A DNA stretch of 64,000 bases from Limnanthes douglasii subsp. nivea. Lineage: Eukaryota > Streptophyta > Magnoliopsida > Brassicales > Limnanthaceae. Each line of letters opens with the position of its first letter. The first letter of the stretch is position 1. Shown here in pieces: positions 56,908 to 64,000 of this stretch. A program made the position numbers and the translations under genes. The stretch lies in contig JAUPFV010000004.1 of the NCBI GenBank assembly GCA_036936605.1, forward strand, positions 68,658,352 to 68,722,351. Direction: 5' to 3'. The notes beneath the pieces are model-generated. The model did not search any database and was not told where the DNA came from. It saw only the letters and a list, made by a program, of their open reading frames with translations.

Positions 56908-57298
56908 TGATAAAGAAGAATAAAAGACAAGGAGAAAAGTGTGAAGAAGAAACATGACTGGAGAAAATAGCAAAGAAAAAGTATGATAGGAGGAAAATGC
57001 AGAGAGAAAACTGTGTAAGGACTGAATTGTATAAGCTATCTAAACAAATAGCCAGAATAGGAGGAAAATAAAATATAGGGACTAAAGATGTAATTAACGG
57101 GAATTAAAGCGTGTGGGGTCCGCAATTGTACTATAAAAGGACCACACACACTTCACAAATCCCGAGATGAATAATATGATACTTTCTCTCTCTACTTATC
57201 TCTCTAAAATTGACACTAAGAGATTCCTGTATCACCGAATTGTTACTAAGTAATCCTCGTATCGCATAATCACCCCTGGACTATCTTGAAACACTTCA
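56908..57298 (+). repeat. 3' LTR of gypsy B
   Basis: TGATAAAGAAGAATAAAAGA to ACACTTCA, preceded by GGACTGGGGGACTAC. It aligns along its length with the 5' LTR of gypsy A but is 52 bp shorter. TATAAAAG is near 57132. Confidence 0.9.
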
Positions 57299-57549
57299 AT
57301 AGAGACCATGATAAACTTAACCAATCTCCTTCAGAGACACCTATTAGATAAACATATCAATATCCGACACATGTAAATCAAACTTGTACATACATAAGAA
57401 AATATGATTTTTTAAATAAACCCGTACACAATAAAATGACGTGGTACAAAGTAGTCATGACATAAGAATAAGAAAAATATAAACATCAAACTGATACTTG
57501 AAAAATAGAATCATAGCATAAAAATATAGCGTTGAATCACTCTTGATAT
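57299..57549. other. spacer after gypsy B
   Basis: No gene recognised. ATCAATATCCGACACATGTA resembles sequence left of gypsy B. Confidence 0.35.
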
Positions 57550-59010
57550 TCACTCAATAATATGATGCACTCACGTAAACGATCATCAATCAGGTCGATA
57601 CTCAAATGAGGGAAAATAACATATTACTCGACAAGTTGATCATTCAAGTCATGTAATCTCGCCTGATAAATGGTCGCATAATGTATTAAACCCAATATAT
57701 ACACTCGAATGATGAGAATCAAACAATAGGGACCATAAGTTGTTCTTAACCCATATATGGTATAACAAGACCGTAGTAGGTTGGTCGAGCCGATATCGAG
57801 TACCTCGCAACATAAAGTCAATAATATGAGGTTGTTATATATTTCAAATAGATATATCTCATAGATATTGCATCTTGACATGTCTACCTCTATCACAACC
57901 TCCCAAAACATATCATAGTGGACCAGGTAACTCCTGCGCATGACCCAATTATCGAGCAATTCAAAGGTTATAATAAGCCTCAATGGAGTCCCACGACCTC
58001 AATGTTTCATCTATCCAAGATACCCTATATAAAAATCTAACACCATATAAATGGTCATATAGCATGAATCATGCATACAATATAAAAATTAATGTAAAGT
58101 GTAAACTAAAGCCGTATTATAATAAAGAAAAATGTATAAAAAAAAGAAGACTTACAACATGCTCTCTAAAAATAACTACAACCTAACGGATATTATCTCC
58201 AGTCTCTTCGTCGCACGAAATAAAGGAGGTGCGTATCTAGAAATGGTCGGCTGTATGATAGAATATGAACTGAACTTGGTAGCCGCAAGCGTGAGAAAAT
58301 GGTTGTAAATCCATATATATAACAATCTGAGAAATCCAGTATACCCCAACATCATGTGGAAAACAGTTCCTACCAAGATAGTAATATAATTAAGCTAATA
58401 TCAATTGGCCCCAATTGTACCTACCCGAGCTGTTATAGTTATCAATAAGCTGTATATAATCGAGAGAAATACTATTGTCCGTCTTCTTTATAAGAATAGA
58501 ATAACGAAACATATTAAGAAAATACCTCATCGTAGCATGAATAACATCTCATCAATCATCTCATCGTTATAATAATCGCTACGCATATAATGCAAACGCA
58601 AAAAATTGAGACGGGTGTGTCTACGACTACCACCATGGTTTTGATCAAGCTCAATAACAAGGTCTTTGATATCTATACTGAGTAATCGAGCAAATACAGC
58701 AATTCATTAACCTTTACTAGGAAAGGTAACGAGATCTAAACTATGGCCTACGACGAGTAACATGTAATAGTATGGATATTATCAAGAGTTATGGCCATAT
58801 CACCAAAGAATAAATGTAAAATATTGGTCTATGGGTGTCACCGCTCCAAGAATTCCTCTAGTATATGAATGTTGGTAGACCAACGTGAAAGATAATCAAG
58901 AAGCATACTAAAATATATCCCCATAACTTGATCGCAAATCCTACTATGACGAGTGAAATCCCATGAACGATGGGTAATGTACCTAGCGAAGCATCTTAAA
59001 GATTTTGTAT
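57550..59010 (-). pseudogene. plant-mobile-domain protein pseudogene
   Basis: Minus-strand blocks read in order: ICDQVMGIYFSMLLDYLSRW, EEFLER, then across two stops FFGDMAITLDNI (about 58945-58770). Then KKTDNSISLDYIQLIDNYNS and GRYNWGQLILA (about 58490-58400), and VYWISQIVIYMDLQPFSHAC (about 58345-58285). This is the pattern of the plant mobile domain found in MAIL1/MAIN-like proteins and in many transposons: an ERW-PET-TFH block, then GE-TITL-D, then Y-WG-A-LA-LY. The copy has many stops and shifts. It may be a transposon passenger or a decayed host paralogue; no terminal repeats decide this. Confidence 0.62.
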
Positions 59011-60295
59011 CCTATAAAATATAAAAACTTGTTATCGATAAGGTACAATATCATTAACTGCAAGATAAACAACCAAAAGAATAAGGTACGATAAACTATT
59101 ACTGAAGCATGCAAAAAGTACGATAAACTATTAAATCCAGTAAAACTCAACACAAACATTGTTATTGAAACATGCATAAGGTATGATAAACTGTTATTTA
59201 GATTTTTTTTACAAATTTACATCGTTATTGAAGACGTTATACGCCTCACGAGTCTCAGAGTTGTAGAACTGAGAATACAAATCCAGAACATGAGTGTTCA
59301 CTCGATGGAATAAATGGTCAGAAGTTATACGACACTCAACAATAGACATAAGTCATCGACTACGCCTGTGTACTTTAGCGCTATGTGAACTCTCGACCGA
59401 TGCATTATGATTGTCATAACTGCTCTCATCGTTCGATTTAGAATGTGATCGTGGACAATAGAGACATATTTGGAAATTAAAAATATTTGCTAGACTTAAG
59501 AAAAATGTTCAACTGAAAATTGTCTCAAACAATTCATAAACACATCAATATGTCTCAAAACATGTAAGCTCATAAATTTTTTATATAATAGAAGTTGAAT
59601 TATCCTCAAATTAAAATAATAAAATTCTCTTTAAATAGTAGAAAGTGCGCGTTATTGATTCACGATTTGTGCGAAATTGAGGCATGTGGGGTGTGTGATT
59701 TCGCACAAATTGCAATATGTTGTTCATGCAACGAACAACCAGACCCGGAGCACTCTGGGTGCGCAAAACCAGCTGTTCATCGCGTGATCCGTGCCAGATT
59801 TTGGCGAACCATGACCACCTTAAATCCAAAAATCCTAAAATATTTGACTAATTCCTACAAATAAACATCCAAAACGAATATCTAAAAAAGCTCACTAAAA
59901 ATAAAACAAACTACAAATATTAAAAATGAGATATTTTTAAACAAAATTTTTATACTTTGATAATTGTAAATATTGAAGGTGGAAAAAAATAAGTCAATAA
60001 TAAAATAACACATATTTTAATAATTTTGTGAAATAAGATGTTGAAAATGTAAAGTTTTTACGAAGGATATTTTTTAATTTTTTAAAATTAGTATATAAAA
60101 GTTATGTTTACTATATAAAAAGTTATGTTGTTTAAGGGTTCGAATTAAAAAAAATATTTAGGTAAAAAATAAAAGTAAAAATAAAAAATGGAGTTCAATT
60201 CAAGGAATCTGGATATGCCCTTACTCCATGCGATAATACGATTTCCGAGGTAAATCAAAATTATAAAATATAAACTTAAAAATAAGTGAGGAAAC
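59011..60295. other. spacer; nothing identified
   Basis: AT-rich with a more GC-balanced patch at 59640-59830 that encodes an 89-residue open frame without a recognisable domain. TTTGTGCGAAAT and ATTTCGCACAAA (about 59667-59710) form a 12-bp inverted pair. Confidence 0.4.
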
Positions 60296-60304
60296 TAAAT
60301 AAAT

Positions 60305-60665
60305 GGCTTAAAATGCATTATTACTCCTCATGTTTACCACTTGTATCAACATAGTCCCTTTTGTTCACTTCTTCATAAAATTTATCCTCTTGATTTTAAA
60401 AATTTGCAAATATAGTCTATTTAAAAACTGACACGTGTCACCTAACTCCCAAGTTTTGTATCACTTTTGGTCCCCAAATCCAAAATTATGTATCACTTTT
60501 GGTCCCCAAATCCCAAGTTTTGTGTCACTTTTGGTCCAAAAAATGTGCAGAGGAACTAATTCTGCAAATTTTTAAAACGAAAAAGATAAATTTTACACAG
60601 AAGTGAACGAAGAAGACTATATTGATACAAATGGTAAACATGGGGATTAACAGTGTTTTTTACCC
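60305..60665. mobile_element. Mutator-type MITE with long inverted repeats
   Basis: A perfect 9-bp duplication TAAATAAAT (60296-60304 and 60666-60674) flanks a 361-bp element. Inverted arms of about 105 bp start GGCTTAAAATGCATTATTAC on the left and GGGTAAAAAACACTGTTAAT on the reversed right, and stay similar through CATGTTTACCA and TTCACTTCT. The centre has three TTTTGTATCACTTTTGGTCC-like units. No coding capacity. Confidence 0.9.
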
Positions 60666-61845
60666 TAAATAAATATTAGAGAAGAGGGACCACACTTACT
60701 TTTGTATTAAACAGCTTTAATGTCCCTAGTTAGGGGTGTCAAACGGTTTGAACCGCGAACCATCAGAACCGTTTAAATCAGAACCACGGTTTGCGGTCCT
60801 GGCGGGTTGCGGTCCTGCCGGTTTACTCTTTATGCGGTCCTAGCAGTTTGCAGTCATGCCGGTTTGCAGTCCTAATGGGCCAGTTTCGTAGTTAAACCGC
60901 CAGTTCAAACCGAGACAAACCATTTAGTAACCGTTTATCAAAATATTTTATAATGTTATTTAAAATTAATCTGTAAGTGTTAATTGAATTTTATTTCAAT
61001 AATTGAGATATGTACCATATAAACGAGTTAATTATGCTATTTCATATATTTTAATTTAAATATGTTATCATTTTAATCGAAATTTTATAATCAAGCAATT
61101 ACATTCTAAAAAAATAATTGTAATTTGATTTTGATATGTTTGATTATATTTATGTATTTAAAATATTTTATTTAATATTAGGTAGATATTAAATAAAATA
61201 TATACATCTAATTGTATTTCGATTACAACATTTGAAGTATAAATTTAATATTTGAAGTATAAATTTAAAGTTTTTAAAATTGTATAAATTTGGATTATGT
61301 TCCAATTGCGTAATGTAATTTGGTTGTGAAATAAATTCAAAAATATCAACTGTGTTTCAATTAACTACGTGTAATTTGGTTCCTAAAAAGGAATTATATT
61401 CTGATGGCATAATTAAATATATTTATTTAGGAGATTAACATCATCAACAATATAAACTATCTATTATGTACCATTATGTGAAAATAACAACGCTACGGGG
61501 CTGGACAAATGTCCAAATTAACTTGTTAACAATATAAACTTTTTTTCAATAAACTAGAAAAAATGAAGGGTTAATAATATAAAATTTCTTTCAATAATCT
61601 AGAAAATTTAATATTATTTTTTTCATAAAAGTACTAAAATTATTAAAAAATTAATAGTTCGAAAAATTTATTTATAGAGTTATATTTTTTTTAAATAATA
61701 GTTCGAATTTCCTATTTATAATTTTTTATATTTTTTTTATAAAATATTAGTGTGAAAGCTTATATATATAGAGTTTTGATTTTTTAAAAATAGTTTCAAG
61801 TGCATAAACTTATAAAAAAATTAATTTTTTTTAAAAAAAATCAGT

Positions 61846-62110
61846 CACGGATGACGTCAGCAAGTGACGTCATCCGTGACGTCACCCGTGCGGACCATCC
61901 GGTCAGATGTGCGGATGGTCCGCACGTTCAAACACAACGGCTAATTAGATTTAACTAGCCGTTACGTAGCAGGTCCGGGGCATCCGGACGAATGTCCGGA
62001 TGGTCCGAATTCCAAATCCGGGCGTCCGGACATTTTCATTTTTTCAATTTTTGTTTTTAAAAAAATTGGGTCCCCCTATAAATAGAAGAGACCCCAACTC
62101 CAACGTCACA
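61846..62110 (+). promoter_or_regulatory. TATA promoter with three TGACGTCA sites and hairpins
   Basis: TGACGTCA palindromes lie at 61852-61859, 61865-61872 and 61877-61884. This is the full CRE/C-box type core bound by bZIP factors. Perfect hairpins follow: arms 61846-61859/61865-61878, 61888-61901/61912-61925, 61936-61943/61956-61963 and 61981-61989/61994-62002. A TATAAATAG box is at 62077-62085, so transcription would start near 62110, in a pyrimidine-rich leader. Activity is inferred, not shown. Confidence 0.5.
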
Positions 62111-62290
62111 CACTCTCTAAATCTACTATAAACCCTTTAAATCTCTCTACTTGTTCTAGATTTTTTATTAAACTTAACTTTCTTATTTTACATATAGTAG
62201 TTCTGTTTTCGAAATAGTTAGATTTTTTTTTCGAAAAAAAATTATTATTAGTTTTTATTAGTTATTATTTGTGCTTATCTCAAATTTCCA

Positions 62291-62536
62291 ATGACGTTTT
62301 GTGGCTTCAACAACAGGTTAGGACAAGCAATTCCGAAAACTGATTTTTCGAAATTTTCTTCTTTTATAATGTCTCCTCCATCCGAGAGGGATCCCATCAC
62401 ACGACGCATCAAATGTGCCACTAAACCTACGAATATGAGTAAGACCGTCAAACAAACTTTTAGTAAGACCGTCAAACAAACTTTTAATATAGCTTGTAAT
62501 ATTTTAGTATTTGTAATATTAAATATTTTAATATGA
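62291..62536 (+). CDS. short ORF downstream of the promoter, unknown
   Basis: The first ATG after the predicted start opens an 81-codon frame (MTFCGFNNRLGQAIPK, then MSPPSERDPITRR). The end is built from an exact duplication encoding SKTVKQTF twice (about 62433-62482) and then AT-rich repeats. It could be the N-terminal stub of a deleted transposase. I see no BED finger or hAT dimerisation motif. Confidence 0.3.
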   Translation: MTFCGFNNRLGQAIPKTDFSKFSSFIMSPPSERDPITRRIKCATKPTNMSKTVKQTFSKTVKQTFNIACNILVFVILNILI

Positions 62537-62659
62537 CTTATAATATTTTAGCATTTATAATATTAAATATTTTAATATAACTTATAATATTTTACCATGA
62601 TAAAATATGATTTTGGTTTGAAAATAATAAATAACATTAGTAATATTTAATAAATAACA

Positions 62660-63254
62660 TCCCTAGTGTCAGTTAGAACACGTAAGTACAAAACTCACTT
62701 GCTCCTATCTTCTTCTTCCTTGCGTAGGTTCAAATCTAATTTCCAGTCAGAACTACACTATTTTCATCTTGTAAAGTACAAGATGAACGCGATCTCATTG
62801 AGAGGCCTTAACAGTTTAAACATGAACCGTTGGGCATTACAACGGAAAAAAGGTATTTATAAAGGAAAAACAGAAAGCAGGTATTTATACAATCCTATAC
62901 CGCCCCTTAACCCAAAGTCTCGCCAGTTTACACCACTGACTTCCCGGCAAACGACTGTCAAACCTTGGGTAAATGTGGGTGTATATATATATATATATAT
63001 ACAAGGTTACAATCGTCTAGAGAGTCATATGATCTCTCAAGTGAGTACAATTCAGGGTAGTAATGTACCTAAAAGAAAAAGACATGTCCAAGAGTGCCTT
63101 GATAAAGGTCTAGAGCACTTGCCTCTTTAAAAAACCTTAACCACCCGTTGGGTAAAAACCCGGTCTAAGGAAAAAGAGTACAAGTCTCCAGGCCGGCACT
63201 AATGGACTATTACATAGAAAATTCGAAAACTGAGTGTATAAATGAAAAAGGACT
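62660..63254. other. spacer between hAT-like element and LINE
   Basis: A frame open at 62666-63130 lacks an early ATG and encodes no recognisable domain; a TA microsatellite lies at 62981-63001. LTR-like text is possible but no partner is present. Confidence 0.35.
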
Positions 63255-64000
63255 CTAACATGTGAGTCGATAATGCGGATATAATCTAAATAAAATCTTC
63301 AAGGTCATGAGAGTGATTCGGATAACGATGGTGTCTTGAGTCACGGTCTCTTCATCAAACACAAGGCGGTTGCGGGCGCGCCAAATCTCGAAAACAGTGG
63401 CTTGGAAGGCAAGATTTATGGCGCGGGATCGGTAGGATGTTCCTCGATGCTCCTTCCTAATCCATTTGTGTGCACTATCAAGCGTTGTCATTTCTCGAGT
63501 AATACCCAGCCATGATCGGATACGACTCCAGATTTCCTTAGTAAACCTGCAAGAAAAGAAAAGATGGGCACCAGACTCATTTGAGTGCCTGCAAAATGGG
63601 CAGCTGATGTTAGGAAAGTCCATGTAGTGGAGAGTGTCTTTCGTGGCAAGGCGACGATTGAAGGCTAGCCAGACGGTGAATGAAAACTTAGGTGGGATGA
63701 ATCTCTTCCATAACTTTGATAGATTTGGGCATGCCTCACTTTTTGTTCTCATGGCTTCGTATACACGTCTAGTAATTAGTTTTCCACCCAAAGTACAGCT
63801 TTCAAGACCCAGAATGGCACTATCTCGACCCCCAAATATCTGTATCCAAGAGTCTCTAATATCAAGAAGCTTCCGAACAAGATGACTCTCTCTATCTCGT
63901 CTTTGGTAGTCCCATATAGTTTGTCCTCGAAGATAATACTCATGCACCCATTTTATCCATAACGACTCAGAGTCAGAATGTAATAACCAAATCGAACGGG
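63255..64000 (-). pseudogene. LINE ORF2 C-terminal end, runs off the window
   Basis: The minus-strand frame enters from beyond 64000 (SLWIKWVHEYYLRG) and stops at 63255. It contains the RT-to-zinc linker (SHLVRKLLDIRDSW) and the zf-RVT domain: KRFIPPKFSFTVWLAFNRRL, then CPFCRHSNESGAHLFFSCRF and EIWSRI, with C, C, H and C in place. It ends RITLMTLKILFRLYPH with no RNase H, as in plant L1 elements lacking that domain, so it belongs to another subfamily than LINE 1 and 2. The visible frame has no defect; whether the whole ORF2 is intact cannot be judged here. Confidence 0.82.

Larger units (their letters stand above)
47610..57298 (+). mobile_element. Ty3/gypsy element B with antisense ORF region
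   Basis: A 9.7-kb element. Only the first 28 bp of the 5' LTR remain, joined directly to the gag tail. Then come protease, RT, RNase H, integrase, a 110-bp tandem array, a long antisense coding region, a purine tract (56893-56904) and a 391-bp 3' LTR. Flanks ATGGA (47605-47609) and ATAGA (57299-57303) match in 4 of 5 and may be the target duplication. The extra antisense ORF between integrase and the 3' LTR is a known trait of the plant Tat branch of gypsy elements. Lacking a full 5' LTR, primer site and most of gag, it cannot move by itself. Confidence 0.9.
60731..62659 (+). mobile_element. hAT-like element with promoter, poorly defined right end
   Basis: The left end TAGGGGTGTCAAACGG is typical of plant hAT elements. 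The 8-bp sequence TCCCTAGT occurs directly before it (60723-60730) and again at 62660-62667, which would give a 1,929-bp insertion. The right end (AATAAATAACA) does not mirror the left well, so the border is provisional; an alternative right end is at 62665 with the inverted start TAGGGATGTTA. Near the left end, GCGGTCCTGCCGGTTT-like subterminal repeats occur (60790-60870). No transposase core is present. Confidence 0.5.

Noticed and set aside
38518..57298. A single 18.8-kb gypsy element spanning A and B with a large insertion in the protease
   Set aside because: The gag-tail and protease segment is present in both A and B at about 90 percent identity, B starts with its own LTR sequence, and the outer flanks of the two LTRs do not match. 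Two separate copies explain this better.
62666..63130. 154-codon open frame
   Set aside because: It starts with GTG, contains a TA microsatellite (VYIYIYIQ) and matches no domain that I know.

Overview
This window looks like nuclear DNA of a flowering plant, probably a eudicot. The evidence is intron-bearing gene debris, a nuclear-type tRNA-Ala gene, plant-type L1 LINEs (DUF4283/CCHC ORF1, ORF2 with zf-RVT and RNase H), copia and Ty3/gypsy elements with plant primer-binding sites, hAT and Mutator MITEs, a Helitron end and a plant-mobile-domain relic. It is AT-rich and dominated by dead mobile elements. I see no intact multi-gene host locus. Gene calls come from reading translated motifs by eye; no database search was run.

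Layout. 1-2843: 3' part of a copia element. 3797-9715: full-length L1 LINE with a 16-bp target duplication. 10058-13975: two copies of a decayed repeat; one holds a gypsy integrase scrap, the other a GC-rich foldback MITE. An unknown minus-strand ORF (12343-12972) lies between them. 14167-16138: exon-by-exon pseudogene of a Tas-like aldo/keto reductase, with a tRNA-Ala(UGC) gene next to it. 17445-17958: minisatellite with a long-long-short higher-order repeat. 18380-19430: LINE fragment. 21487-27754: gypsy element C with both LTRs and a 5-bp duplication. 28210-33411: copia remnant, antisense LINE 2 and a Helitron 3' end. 34561-36583: a copia insertion with an internally inverted interior. Two copies of a 170-180-bp SINE-like repeat flank it. 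37481-38425: degenerate satellite-like array with a period near 172 bp.

38518-41138 is gypsy A, truncated in the protease. AT-rich DNA follows, with a hAT element (44222-45368) and an inverted-repeat MITE (46850-47058). 47610-57298 is gypsy B, related to A. Its 5' LTR is cut to about 28 bp and fused to the gag tail. Its pol is nearly complete, followed by a 110-bp tandem array and a long antisense ORF region. 57550-59010 is a plant-mobile-domain pseudogene. 60305-60665 is a Mutator-type MITE. 60731-62659 is a hAT-like element with a TATA promoter below three TGACGTCA sites and a run of hairpins. 63255-64000 is another LINE, running off the window.

The elements do not form one functional system. 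What ties the window together is repeated insertion and decay: frameshifts in homopolymers, CAG-to-TAG stops and microhomology junctions. I found no CRISPR array, operon, bacterial gene or clearly new enzymatic system. The most unusual structure is the copia insertion at 34561-36583.
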